From positions 1 through 61,029 of IMG/VR virus record IMGVR_UViG_3300034106_002306: a stretch of 61,029 nt of DNA; one strand, written 5' to 3'. This DNA comes from a virus. Position numbers and translations under genes: made by a program. The notes under the pieces were generated by a model. It saw only the letters and a program-made list of their open reading frames with translations. It made no database searches and was not told the origin of the DNA. The number at the start of each line of letters is the position of its first letter. Positions within the stretch are counted from its first letter, which is position 1. Positions 51,806 through 57,923 of the stretch are shown piece after piece.

Positions 51806-51846
51806 GATAGTTTCTGAAATCGGGCACCCCAGATCCAAAAACTATG
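51806..51846. repeat. 41-bp boundary dyad 5
   Basis: Arms GATAGTTTCT/AAAAACTATG, core GGGCACCCC; between units E and F. Confidence 0.85.
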
Positions 51847-51861
51847 AAATAGTGATAAATC

Positions 51862-51875
51862 AGTGATAAATCACT
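51862..51875. repeat. AGTGAT palindrome right of dyad 5
   Basis: AGTGATAAATCACT, with a partial extra copy just to its left. Confidence 0.6.
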
Positions 51876-51886
51876 ATTCTTTATTT

Positions 51887-51930
51887 ATATTTGGTTATTA
51901 TTTGCAGAACATTTGATTAATATTTGACAC
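51887..51930. repeat. CAAATA block 2
   Basis: Several CAAATA units on the minus strand next to the unit F terminator, arranged like block 1. Confidence 0.5.
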
Positions 51931-51961
51931 AAAAAAACCCGCCGTATTACTACAGCGGGTC
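51931..51961 (-). terminator. Rho-independent terminator of unit F
   Basis: Minus strand ACCCGCTGTAG and TACGGCGGGT followed by TTTTTTT. Confidence 0.85.
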
Positions 51962-51977
51962 TCGTATTGTTATTGAA

Positions 51978-52235
51978 TTATGGTTCGTTGATGTATTGAT
52001 TCCATTTATCAATAGCGTTTGTCAGAATGTATTCGTCAATCTCAGTGATAGAATCAGCATCAAACACTGATTTATCATAAGCAACGATACTGACATACTG
52101 TTGGCGAGTTTCGAGATCATAATCAAATATCACTTCAACAGCAATATCAGAACCAAACACATTAATTTTGGAGTTACAAACACTGAGATTCCCTTTGTTT
52201 TTAAGGGTTCCGTTTACAATAGGAATGAGATGCAT
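51978..52235 (-). CDS. Small protein, unknown (unit F, second gene)
   Basis: 85 aa, beta-rich first half (INVFGSDIAVEVIFDYD) and helical end (ITEIDEYILTNAIDKW). It starts 8 nt after the stop of the first unit F gene, typical of a two-gene unit. No family recognised. Confidence 0.55.
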   Translation of the reverse strand: MHLIPIVNGTLKNKGNLSVCNSKINVFGSDIAVEVIFDYDLETRQQYVSIVAYDKSVFDADSITEIDEYILTNAIDKWNQYINEP

Positions 52236-52243
52236 ATGATTTA

Positions 52244-52441
52244 TCAGAAGCGGCTGAGATGCAATTCGTACAATTCCTGAAAGTATAAATCAGTGATACT
52301 ATCACACTCAGCTTCTGTTAAATCGCGATTCAATTGTTTATGAAAAGCGGAATCGACATAAGCATTGCAGCTACCGGGATTAATGATAATAACTTCCTCT
52401 AAATCACTAAACTTGATTGTGGTTTTTGTATTAGTACTCAT
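52244..52441 (-). CDS. Small protein, unknown (unit F, first gene)
   Basis: 65 aa. Start at 52441 (MSTNTKTTIKF) is chosen because the upstream extension runs through the promoter and dyad 6. C-terminal helix EAECDSITDLYFQELYEL. TATAAACACAAC lies directly before the ATG, similar to unit B. Confidence 0.55.
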   Translation of the reverse strand: MSTNTKTTIKFSDLEEVIIINPGSCNAYVDSAFHKQLNRDLTEAECDSITDLYFQELYELHLSRF

Positions 52442-52475
52442 GTTGTGTTTATAAATAAGAACAGTCCGACACTGA

Positions 52476-52503
52476 AGCTTACCACGCCCACGGAAGGAGT
52501 AAA
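52476..52503 (-). promoter_or_regulatory. Promoter of unit F
   Basis: Minus strand TTTACT, 16 bp, TAAGCT; 34-nt leader. Confidence 0.45.
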
Positions 52504-52535
52504 CAGGTATTTTTGACCAATTTTGATACCTAATC

Positions 52536-52576
52536 GATAGTTTTCCGTTTTGGGCTGCCCAGATCCAAAAACTATG
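52536..52576. repeat. 41-bp boundary dyad 6
   Basis: Arms GATAGTTTTC/AAAAACTATG, core GGGCTGCCC; between divergent units F and G. Confidence 0.85.
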
Positions 52577-52647
52577 CCGAGAGCATAGGCGACAAACCCT
52601 GTCAAGCACTTTATTTGCACTTTATTTGCGTCAAATTGGAATATTTT

Positions 52648-52675
52648 TTGACAACCGCCAGCGATCTGATAACTT
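52648..52675 (+). promoter_or_regulatory. Promoter of unit G (leaderless)
   Basis: TTGACA, 16 bp, TAACTT; 9 nt to the ATG. The sequence TAACTTGTCCCC recurs in unit I. Confidence 0.7.
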
Positions 52676-52684
52676 GTCCCCGTC

Positions 52685-52963
52685 ATGAATCAACACCAAC
52701 ACATCGACACCGCCAGCGACCTCCGCGACCTCATCGCCATTGCGCCCACGGAGGAAACTCCCGTCGCCGAAGTCCCCACAACCCAAGTGCAAGTCAGTCA
52801 AGACATTTTTCTGGAAATGCGCGTCCAGCTTATGGCCTATCGCTCCGACGTTCGCTACTTCATGAACGGCATCATCGGCGAAGAAGAGAAGAAGAAAACC
52901 ATTGACAAGTTGAACCAAGTCCTTGAAGACTCGGCTTGGGGAAAAGTCAAGATGATTTACTGA
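52685..52963 (+). CDS. GC-rich cassette protein, unknown (unit G)
   Basis: 92 aa, acidic first half, helical second half (FLEMRVQLMAYRSDVRYFMNG). GC-rich codons unlike the phage core. No Shine-Dalgarno site, and the ATG is 9 nt from the -10 box. Function unknown. Confidence 0.65.
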   Translation: MNQHQHIDTASDLRDLIAIAPTEETPVAEVPTTQVQVSQDIFLEMRVQLMAYRSDVRYFMNGIIGEEEKKKTIDKLNQVLEDSAWGKVKMIY

Positions 52964-52970
52964 AAAAACT

Positions 52971-52991
52971 CACCCCGCTTCGGCGGGGCTT
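52971..52991 (+). terminator. Rho-independent terminator of unit G
   Basis: CCCCGC-TTCG-GCGGGG followed by CTTC, one base before dyad 7. Confidence 0.8.
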
Positions 52992-53032
52992 CATAGTTTC
53001 CAGAACGGGGCACCCCAGACGCAAAAACTATC
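52992..53032. repeat. 41-bp boundary dyad 7
   Basis: Arms CATAGTTTCC/AAAAACTATC, core GGGCACCCC; between units G and H. Confidence 0.85.
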
Positions 53033-53072
53033 CCCTTCGCTCCCGCGAAGAAAAAGATTTTTGGTTTTTTAT

Positions 53073-53100
53073 TTGACTCTTTCGGGCCAAAGTTTAATCT
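53073..53100 (+). promoter_or_regulatory. Promoter of unit H (leaderless)
   Basis: TTGACT, 16 bp, TAATCT; 9 nt to the ATG. Confidence 0.65.
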
Positions 53101-53109
53101 GTAGGGGTC

Positions 53110-53310
53110 ATGAGCAAAACGATTGAATTTTACAACCGCGAAGTCTACGGCAACCTGCGCGAGTACGTTGCCAACGAAGGTGACGCAAACATCATTTACC
53201 GCTTGACGGGAAAGAAAACCATCACTAGTGTGGAGCGCGAGTTGATTCGTGACCTCTCCGGTGGTCTGATTCATTTCAAACAAATTTTGCCCCCTTCGAA
53301 GTCGAAGTGA
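53110..53310 (+). CDS. Small protein, unknown (unit H)
   Basis: 66 aa, mixed charge, helix-turn pattern (YRLTGKKTITSVERELIRDLSGG). Composition is intermediate in GC. Followed by two hairpins with the same sequence (53340 and 53416). Function unknown. Confidence 0.6.
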   Translation: MSKTIEFYNREVYGNLREYVANEGDANIIYRLTGKKTITSVERELIRDLSGGLIHFKQILPPSKSK

Positions 53311-53339
53311 GGGTGGGTTAAGGCACAAGCGGCATGGTA

Positions 53340-53356
53340 CGCAGGGAGACCCTGCG
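53340..53356. repeat. Hairpin CGCAGGG-AGA-CCCTGCG, copy 1
   Basis: Perfect 7-bp stem. ATGGTACGCAGGGAGA and CCTGCGGC are shared with the second copy 76 bp downstream. Confidence 0.7.
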
Positions 53357-53415
53357 GCGGGTTAGTTGAACCTTTAGAAACACCGCTTTTTAGATTGGGT
53401 TCGCGTCAAATGGTA

Positions 53416-53445
53416 CGCAGGGAGATCCTGCGGCAGGGTTTTTTC
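53416..53445 (+). terminator. Hairpin copy 2 with T-run, terminator of unit H
   Basis: CGCAGG-GAGAT-CCTGCG followed by GCAGGG and TTTTTT. The duplicated hairpins could form a small 3' RNA structure. Confidence 0.6.
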
Positions 53446-53508
53446 TAAGAGAATAAGACTTGTTCTCTTTTGGGTTTTGACCCTCATGAAACAGACGCGA
53501 ATCCTTTC

Positions 53509-53549
53509 GATAGTTTCGGGCAATGGGCACCCCCAACAAAAAAACTATG
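53509..53549. repeat. 41-bp boundary dyad 8
   Basis: Arms GATAGTTTCG/AAAAACTATG, core GGGCACCCC; between units H and I. Confidence 0.85.
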
Positions 53550-53566
53550 AAAAACGATTTTTCTTT

Positions 53567-53595
53567 TTGACAATCAACGCCGATTCCATTAACTT
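53567..53595 (+). promoter_or_regulatory. Promoter of unit I (leaderless)
   Basis: TTGACA, 17 bp, TAACTT; 7 nt to the ATG. Confidence 0.7.
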
Positions 53596-53602
53596 GTCCC
53601 CG

Positions 53603-53908
53603 ATGAAATTAATGACGAAACAACTCACTGAAAAACTCAAAAAGGCCGGTTCTGACGGCATGGTCCCCATTTGTAAGCTTTTCACCCCGTGGGGTGCCGT
53701 TACTTGGTTGATCACTGGGATCGAAGGTGGCATCCTTTACGGGTTCGCTGACTTGGGCATGGGTTGCGTTGAATGGGGCGGGATCGCTTCCGTGGAAGAA
53801 TTGGAAGCAATCAAGGGACCGCTTGGAATGACCATTGAGCGTGACTTGTACTGGCAACCCAAGGAAGGCGTGAATTACTTTGAACTTGAAACCCTCGCGG
53901 CTGTTTAA
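53603..53908 (+). CDS. DUF2958 family protein (unit I, first gene)
   Basis: 101 aa. LTEKLKKAG, CKLFTPWGAVTWLITG, YGFADLGMGCVEWGGIASVEELEAI and GPLGMTIERDLYW follow the DUF2958 pattern from end to end. The family is common in plasmids, phages and integrative elements; its function is unknown. GC-rich. The start at 53603 is chosen by family match and promoter spacing; the upstream extension crosses dyad 8. The next genes in the unit are AT-rich. Confidence 0.8.
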   Translation: MKLMTKQLTEKLKKAGSDGMVPICKLFTPWGAVTWLITGIEGGILYGFADLGMGCVEWGGIASVEELEAIKGPLGMTIERDLYWQPKEGVNYFELETLAAV

Positions 53909-53910
53909 TT

Positions 53911-54093
53911 ATGAGAGAATCTGTTTATGCTGCCGAGTGTTGGGCTACTGATAAATCAAAAGAAGAAATCCAATCAGAAATCAATTACTTACAAAACCTT
54001 TGGAAGATTAAACACCCAAACCCTTTCCCTAAAAACGCACACTATAGTCACATCAGGATTGTAACACTAAAAGAAATCCTTAAGAATAAATAA
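53911..54093 (+). CDS. Small protein, unknown (unit I)
   Basis: 60 aa, AT-rich, 2 nt after the DUF2958 stop. Helical, with YLQNLWKIKHPNPFP in the middle and a basic C-terminus. It is AT-rich directly after a GC-rich gene. Confidence 0.55.
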   Translation: MRESVYAAECWATDKSKEEIQSEINYLQNLWKIKHPNPFPKNAHYSHIRIVTLKEILKNK

Positions 54094-54095
54094 AT

Positions 54096-54299
54096 ATGAA
54101 TCCAAACTATAGACAACTCGCTGAACGTGAAAAACATTTAATCCCAAAAGAGTTCTGGGATATGATGGAATCACAAGCTTGGGAGCGTGGACATTCAAGT
54201 GGACAACAGGAAGTCGATTTACTACTGATGAATCTAGTGAATGATTTTGTTGACGCTACTATCAAATACACTATAAGAACTGGTAAGACGCTTGTTTAA
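54096..54299 (+). CDS. Small helical protein, unknown (unit I)
   Basis: 67 aa, 2 nt after the previous stop. Pattern IPKEFWDMMESQAWERGHSSGQQEVDLL in the middle, helix at the end. Unknown family. Confidence 0.55.
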   Translation: MNPNYRQLAEREKHLIPKEFWDMMESQAWERGHSSGQQEVDLLLMNLVNDFVDATIKYTIRTGKTLV

Positions 54300-54303
54300 T
54301 AAT

Positions 54304-54429
54304 ATGTCAATCGACGAAATTCTTTTTAATTACAACAAAGCATACGATAAACTAGTTCATTGCGCCGAAAATGAATATGAAGTAGCAGAAAAGAAATTGC
54401 AATATTGGCGGCATTTATTTTTCAGATAA
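54304..54429 (+). CDS. 41-aa coiled-coil protein (unit I)
   Basis: MSIDEILFNYNKAYDKLVHC start, helical throughout. AATAAT spacer before ATG as between other genes of the unit; 1 nt before the next ATG. Small but well packed in the operon. Confidence 0.5.
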   Translation: MSIDEILFNYNKAYDKLVHCAENEYEVAEKKLQYWRHLFFR

Positions 54430-54430
54430 T

Positions 54431-54625
54431 ATGAAAGCTCTCACACTTCAACAGATACAAGCTAACTTAAAAGAATGGATGGGTGATAGTATAAAGCCCG
54501 ATACCAGAAGCGGAAAACTTGCAGAGCGTACTTACATAAAGGCTCTTTTAGATACAGGCGCAACTGTTCCGCCGATTTGCATTATACTACTACAGAGTGG
54601 ACGTAGTATTGTAAACTTCAAATAA
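54431..54625 (+). CDS. Small protein, unknown (unit I)
   Basis: 64 aa. Helical first half (TLQQIQANLKEWMG) and a hydrophobic C-terminal part. A DTGA string occurs but with no other aspartic protease feature, so it is not used for a call. Confidence 0.5.
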   Translation: MKALTLQQIQANLKEWMGDSIKPDTRSGKLAERTYIKALLDTGATVPPICIILLQSGRSIVNFK

Positions 54626-54630
54626 ATAGT

Positions 54631-54652
54631 AACCCCGCCCCGGCGGGGCTTT
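54631..54652 (+). terminator. Rho-independent terminator of unit I
   Basis: CCCCGCC-CCGGCGGGG-type stem then CTTT, abutting dyad 9. Confidence 0.8.
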
Positions 54653-54693
54653 CATAGTTTCCGAAATTGGCCTCCCCGAATCAAAAAACTATC
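54653..54693. repeat. 41-bp boundary dyad 9
   Basis: Arms CATAGTTTCC/AAAAACTATC, core GGCCTCCCC; between units I and J. Confidence 0.85.
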
Positions 54694-54710
54694 AAATCGA
54701 AAAAAAATCT

Positions 54711-54738
54711 TTGACACTCTCCAAGAATCTGATATTTT
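54711..54738 (+). promoter_or_regulatory. Promoter of unit J (leaderless)
   Basis: TTGACA, 16 bp, TATTTT; 7 nt to the ATG. Confidence 0.7.
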
Positions 54739-54745
54739 CTCTCAC

Positions 54746-55138
54746 ATGAACAAAATCACTTTGTCTCTATTTGTCGTCGCCCTTGTAACCCTTGGGTTTT
54801 CCCGCCGCAACCACGGCACGAAGGAAGACTTGTTTCGCGCAATGGCCCAAGTTGAATCTTCAGGCAATCCCAAGGCAATCAACGCCAAGGAAACTGCCCT
54901 TGGAATTTACCAAATCCGCCCCATGTATTTTCTTGACGCTGGAGTCAAGGGGGCGCATAGTCAGGTGTATGACCCTGCGGTCGCCCGTAAGGTCTGTGAG
55001 CGTTACTTTATGCGATATGAGCCTAAAGCTTTTGCCAATAATGACATAGAGACTTTGGCTCGCTTGCATAATGGCGGTCCTAATTGGCGCAAAAAAGATA
55101 CTGATAAATACTGGAATAAAATCAAAAAACACTTGTAA
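54746..55138 (+). CDS. Lytic transglycosylase-like (lysozyme-fold) protein
   Basis: 130 aa. Residues 1-19 form a basic-hydrophobic signal-like or membrane segment. The rest has the SLT fold pattern: FRAMAQVESSGNP with Glu37 as the likely catalytic acid, GIYQIRPMYF (the GxxQ motif) and LARLHNGGPNW. It probably cleaves peptidoglycan, as an endolysin or host-entry enzyme. The first 260 bases are GC-rich and the last 130 are AT-rich, with the reading frame intact. Confidence 0.8.
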   Translation: MNKITLSLFVVALVTLGFSRRNHGTKEDLFRAMAQVESSGNPKAINAKETALGIYQIRPMYFLDAGVKGAHSQVYDPAVARKVCERYFMRYEPKAFANNDIETLARLHNGGPNWRKKDTDKYWNKIKKHL

Positions 55139-55142
55139 TAAT

Positions 55143-55244
55143 ATGAGCAACAAAACCTTTGATAGAATCATAAATACTGTAATTACATTACTCGTCATTG
55201 CTACTGTTGTTAGTGTTACTGTGGTTTACAATATTATCTTTTAA
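55143..55244 (+). CDS. 33-aa membrane peptide, holin-like candidate
   Basis: MSNKTFDRIINTVITLLVIA start and a single hydrophobic span to the C-terminus. It follows the lysozyme-like gene by 4 nt (TAATAATATG spacing). Position next to a muralytic enzyme suggests a holin or holin helper, which is inference. Confidence 0.5.
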   Translation: MSNKTFDRIINTVITLLVIATVVSVTVVYNIIF

Positions 55245-55248
55245 TAAT

Positions 55249-55530
55249 ATGGAACTCACTTTTCTTTCTGACCCCGGCCACGGTTGGCTTCGCGTTCCTC
55301 ATAAATTGCTTGAAGACTGGAATATTGATATCTTAATATCAGAGTATAGTTATAGAACAAGAGACTTTGCTTACTTAGAGGAAGACTGTGATGCTTCTAT
55401 CTTCATTGACGAAGCCAAGAAAAGGAATTACAAATATTCTATTCACTATAAGTTGATTAAAGACTTCGATTACTATCTCAAAAGCGTTGGCAATTACTAT
55501 AGATTCAACAATAACCTAAGAACAGCATGA
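55249..55530 (+). CDS. Small protein, unknown (unit J)
   Basis: 93 aa. MELTFLSDPGHGWLRVP start, then LEEDCDASIFIDEAKKR. The first about 70 bases are GC-richer than the rest. The start at 55249 follows the same TAATAAT-ATG spacing as its neighbours. This N-terminal pattern (DPGHGWLxV) recurs in many phage and plasmid proteins of unknown role. Confidence 0.6.
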   Translation: MELTFLSDPGHGWLRVPHKLLEDWNIDILISEYSYRTRDFAYLEEDCDASIFIDEAKKRNYKYSIHYKLIKDFDYYLKSVGNYYRFNNNLRTA

Positions 55531-55715
55531 GTGCAGAATTAAAAATAACAATACAAGAAGTAGTAGAACTCCGTGTAGCACTAAATAACGCAGAACGCCG
55601 TATCAAAGAGCTAATGGCGTTAAAGCATGAAGACTGGCATAAATTGTATCATTTAGATATTGATTCAATAGAAAAAGGGAAACAAGCCCTTAAAACTATT
55701 ATACAAAGAGATTAA
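55527..55715 (+). CDS. Small coiled-coil protein (unit J)
   Basis: 62 aa, heptad-like (VVELRVALNNAERRIKELM). ATGA overlap with the previous gene. Similar in type to the 65-aa protein at 49835. Confidence 0.55.
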   Translation: MSAELKITIQEVVELRVALNNAERRIKELMALKHEDWHKLYHLDIDSIEKGKQALKTIIQRD

Positions 55716-55720
55716 ATCAC

Positions 55721-55742
55721 AACCCCGCTTCGGCGGGGTTTT
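55721..55742 (+). terminator. Rho-independent terminator of unit J
   Basis: AACCCCGC-TTCG-GCGGGGTT followed by TT, abutting dyad 10. Confidence 0.85.
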
Positions 55743-55783
55743 CATAGTTTCTGGAATCGGGCACCCCGAAGGAAAAAACTATC
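55743..55783. repeat. 41-bp boundary dyad 10
   Basis: Arms CATAGTTTCT/AAAAACTATC, core GGGCACCCC; between units J and K. Confidence 0.85.
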
Positions 55784-55809
55784 CCTTGCAAGAAAAGTGA
55801 TCATTTCCA

Positions 55810-55838
55810 TTGACGCTTTCCCTTTCAAGGGCTACTGT
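55810..55838 (+). promoter_or_regulatory. Promoter of unit K (leaderless)
   Basis: TTGACG, 17 bp, TACTGT; 8 nt to the ATG at 55847. Confidence 0.65.
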
Positions 55839-55846
55839 TGGGGCGT

Positions 55847-56722
55847 ATGAATAACACAGTTAAAAACGCTATCCGCCACCTCGTTTGCAAAGCCTATGAC
55901 GCTTTCGCGCAAAACAAAATAGACATTAGTGTCATATCACTCCCCGGTTCTTCGTGGGAGTTTGAGAAATACGTTGTTAATCACAGAGACTATTCTAATA
56001 CGTTTACTACAAACGGATATGGTCTTGAAATGTCACTGTTTGAATGTGACAGCAGTGAGTATCAGAGCAACTTGCGCCCAGTTGCTGCTATCTTTCCGCA
56101 TAACAAGACTAGCGCATACATGCTTTCTTGTTCTAATATTACTTATCGTAATGAATACATAAACGCTGATAGTGTTAATAAACTCAAATCCAAAAACATT
56201 TTCGCATGGTTTGATTTCTGCGGTAATCCTACTACACAAAATCTTGATTTAATTAATACCGCTAAGGGCAAGACTGCTACTTTTGTTTTTACTTTCAATA
56301 CGCACTGGCGTTCTGTCAGTAATCTTAGCCCTGAGATTCTTGAAGTTGCTAATCAATACAACAAAGGATATGCCATTCAATGCTACTTGCTGCGATTGGC
56401 TATTGATTTAGGTTTGTCACTGATTTGGTCTTTTGAGTATGTGTCAAATAATAATCCCATGATGACTATCTGTGTCAGTAATGACATTAATGTTATCACA
56501 AATCGTCCTTTGCAGGTTAAGGACTTCATCACTCACGAAAAGAAAGACAAAAAGATCAATCTTAATAAGACTAAATTGGTTCTCAATAAACGCGAATTGA
56601 GTGCCGTCTATGCGGATTTGAAAGAGCGTGTTAGTGATAGTGAAATCTGTAACAAACACAATATTAGTACAGGCACACTTGCGGCTTGTAAGGCTTGGAT
56701 GACTATGTGGAAAGCTTGGTAA
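55847..56722 (+). CDS. Unknown cassette protein, possible methyltransferase-like core
   Basis: 291 aa. No firm family. The segment NIFAWFDFCGNPTTQNLDLI followed by FVFTFNTHWR has the strand-loop look of SAM-dependent methyltransferases, but no full motif set can be shown. The C-terminal 45 residues (RELSAVYADLKERVSDSEIC...ISTGTLAAC) look like a helix-turn-helix. The first 60-70 bases are GC-richer than the rest. The start at 55847 fits promoter spacing; 55838 overlaps the -10. Confidence 0.5.
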   Translation: MNNTVKNAIRHLVCKAYDAFAQNKIDISVISLPGSSWEFEKYVVNHRDYSNTFTTNGYGLEMSLFECDSSEYQSNLRPVAAIFPHNKTSAYMLSCSNITYRNEYINADSVNKLKSKNIFAWFDFCGNPTTQNLDLINTAKGKTATFVFTFNTHWRSVSNLSPEILEVANQYNKGYAIQCYLLRLAIDLGLSLIWSFEYVSNNNPMMTICVSNDINVITNRPLQVKDFITHEKKDKKINLNKTKLVLNKRELSAVYADLKERVSDSEICNKHNISTGTLAACKAWMTMWKAW

Positions 56723-56737
56723 TACAATAGCATTATC

Positions 56738-56760
56738 ACCCCGCCTTCGGGCGGGGTTTT
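56738..56760 (+). terminator. Rho-independent terminator of unit K
   Basis: CCCCGCC-TTC-GGGCGGGG then TTTT, merging with dyad 11. Confidence 0.85.
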
Positions 56761-56800
56761 ATAGTTTCCAGATCCGGGCACCCCGAATCCAAAAACTATG
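56760..56800. repeat. 41-bp boundary dyad 11
   Basis: Arms TATAGTTTCC/AAAAACTATG, core GGGCACCCC; between convergent units K and L, flanked by two terminators. Confidence 0.85.
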
Positions 56801-56802
56801 CG

Positions 56803-56834
56803 AAAAACCCCCTAGTGTTAAACACTAGAGGGTG
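56803..56834 (-). terminator. Rho-independent terminator of unit L
   Basis: Minus strand ACCCTCTAGTGTT and AACACTAGGGGGT form a long stem, then TTTT. Confidence 0.85.
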
Positions 56835-56855
56835 CTTTATTTGTTATTTGTTGCT

Positions 56856-57050
56856 TTATTCTTTAATATTTTCTTTCTTATCAACAAGCCTATAGACTTT
56901 GAAACGAATATTATTAAGGTCTTTTCTAATACTCGCTAATTCGGCGCGAATCTTTTCGCGTCTGTTTAACAATAGCCTTGCAGACTTTTTCATCTGCTTA
57001 AGGTTATTGATTTTAGTTTGCAACTTAGTTATCTGCTTTTCTTGTGTCAT
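56856..57050 (-). CDS. Small basic coiled-coil protein (unit L, third gene)
   Basis: 64 aa with heptads (ITKLQTKINNLKQM, LASIRKDLNNIRFKV). Start overlaps the stop of a 22-aa membrane peptide as ATGA. Coupling to a membrane peptide recalls small lysis pairs but function is unknown. Confidence 0.6.
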   Translation of the reverse strand: MTQEKQITKLQTKINNLKQMKKSARLLLNRREKIRAELASIRKDLNNIRFKVYRLVDKKENIKE

Positions 57051-57115
57051 TTTCTTTTATTGTTTTCTGTTATTATACCTATAACTAATACTATTACAAG
57101 TATTGCTATAATCAT
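57047..57115 (-). CDS. 22-aa membrane micropeptide (unit L, second gene)
   Basis: MIIAILVIVLVIGIITENNK start: one hydrophobic span and a basic tail. It is coupled on both sides, TAATG with the GP88-like gene and ATGA with the coiled-coil gene. It closely resembles the 15-aa peptide at 50029 (MII-L-VVVLIG). Confidence 0.55.
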   Translation of the reverse strand: MIIAILVIVLVIGIITENNKRK

Positions 57116-57750
57116 TAGTGCAATTTGTAACTAACGTTTTTAACTGATTTATCCCAACAGGCGCGGCAATTGAGACATTTATTATCTTGATTGGAGGCAG
57201 GACAATTGAATGTTTTATCTTTTGACACACCAGAAGTCGTTAATCCTAATATCTTAGCAATACCAGTAGGCGCATTGCCGTTTATCATTAGGGAAGAAAG
57301 GCGAATAGTGAGATTGGAAGGAATATCACCAAATTGTTTCTTGTATTGAGTAACAAATGAATATTCCCTAGTGGGTAACCAGAATTTAATACTAGGAAGA
57401 TTGATAGCAATCTGACAAATCTTTCTCAAATGCTCCACAGATTGAATATCTCCACTATCATGCCACCGGAAATAGCCACTAGTTTCTTTTCCAGCAATAG
57501 CAATAGTCATAGCGTCAACCCACTCGGGTTTGTTAATAGAGTCAAATCGTTTTTGTAAAGCGTTTCTGACATTGGGCATGTTATAGAAACCTTTTAATGC
57601 ATAACACTTAGAACAAACACTATTCTTAATAGACACTAATTTTCCGCCCGTTTTACAATACTTTGCCGGGATTGAATAGGAGCGGCACGGCATTTTTGAG
57701 GGCGCAGAGAGTCCACCAACGAGGTCAAGGGCAAGGTCAAGATTCATCAT
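57115..57750 (-). CDS. GP88-like phage protein (unit L, first gene)
   Basis: 211 aa. KMPCRSYSIPAKYC, SVCSKCYALKGFY, YFRWHDSGDIQSVEHL and FWLPTREYSF match the phage 'gene product 88' family; C22, C32, C46, C49 and a second Cys cluster (CLNCRAC) at the end suggest a metal or Fe-S centre. Function unknown. The first about 110 bases are GC-rich and the rest very AT-rich. The second ATG (57747) is 7 nt from the -10 and is the more likely leaderless start. Confidence 0.78.
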   Translation of the reverse strand: MMNLDLALDLVGGLSAPSKMPCRSYSIPAKYCKTGGKLVSIKNSVCSKCYALKGFYNMPNVRNALQKRFDSINKPEWVDAMTIAIAGKETSGYFRWHDSGDIQSVEHLRKICQIAINLPSIKFWLPTREYSFVTQYKKQFGDIPSNLTIRLSSLMINGNAPTGIAKILGLTTSGVSKDKTFNCPASNQDNKCLNCRACWDKSVKNVSYKLH

Positions 57751-57754
57751 GGAA

Positions 57755-57783
57755 AGGTTAACGCAAAGGGCAAACCAGCGCAA
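57755..57783 (-). promoter_or_regulatory. Promoter of unit L (leaderless)
   Basis: Minus strand TTGCGC, 17 bp, TAACCT; 7 nt to the ATG at 57747. Confidence 0.65.
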
Positions 57784-57802
57784 CACTTTTGTTGCGTTTT
57801 TC

Positions 57803-57843
57803 AATAGTTTTTCGCGCCGGGGTGTCCAGTTTCAAAAACTATC
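57803..57843. repeat. 41-bp boundary dyad 12
   Basis: Arms AATAGTTTTT/AAAAACTATC, core GGGGTGTCC (opposite core orientation); between units L and M. Confidence 0.85.
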
Positions 57844-57857
57844 AAAATGTAATAATA

Positions 57858-57882
57858 AACCCCAATCTATCAAATCGGGGCT
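57858..57882 (-). terminator. Rho-independent terminator of unit M
   Basis: Minus strand CCCCGATTTGATAGATTGGGG-type hairpin, stem CCCCgAt/AttGGGG, then TTTATT. Confidence 0.7.
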
Positions 57883-57920
57883 TATTTGACTTATTTGCGG
57901 TTAATGTTTTTAATATTTGA
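57881..57920. repeat. CAAATA block 3
   Basis: TTATTTG units on the plus strand with TTAATGTTTTTAATATTTG, nearly repeated at 59418; here it lies between stop and terminator of unit M. Confidence 0.5.
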
Positions 57921-57923
57921 AGC

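Larger units (their letters stand above)
51675..51977. other. Intergenic block between units E and F
   Basis: Contains promoter E, a 20-bp dyad, a half 38-bp dyad, dyad 5, AGTGAT palindrome, a CAAATA block and the unit F terminator. No coding sequence. Confidence 0.7.

Noticed and set aside
54431-54625. Aspartic protease from the DTGA string
   Set aside because: Only a four-residue match in a 64-aa protein, with no flap or second motif.
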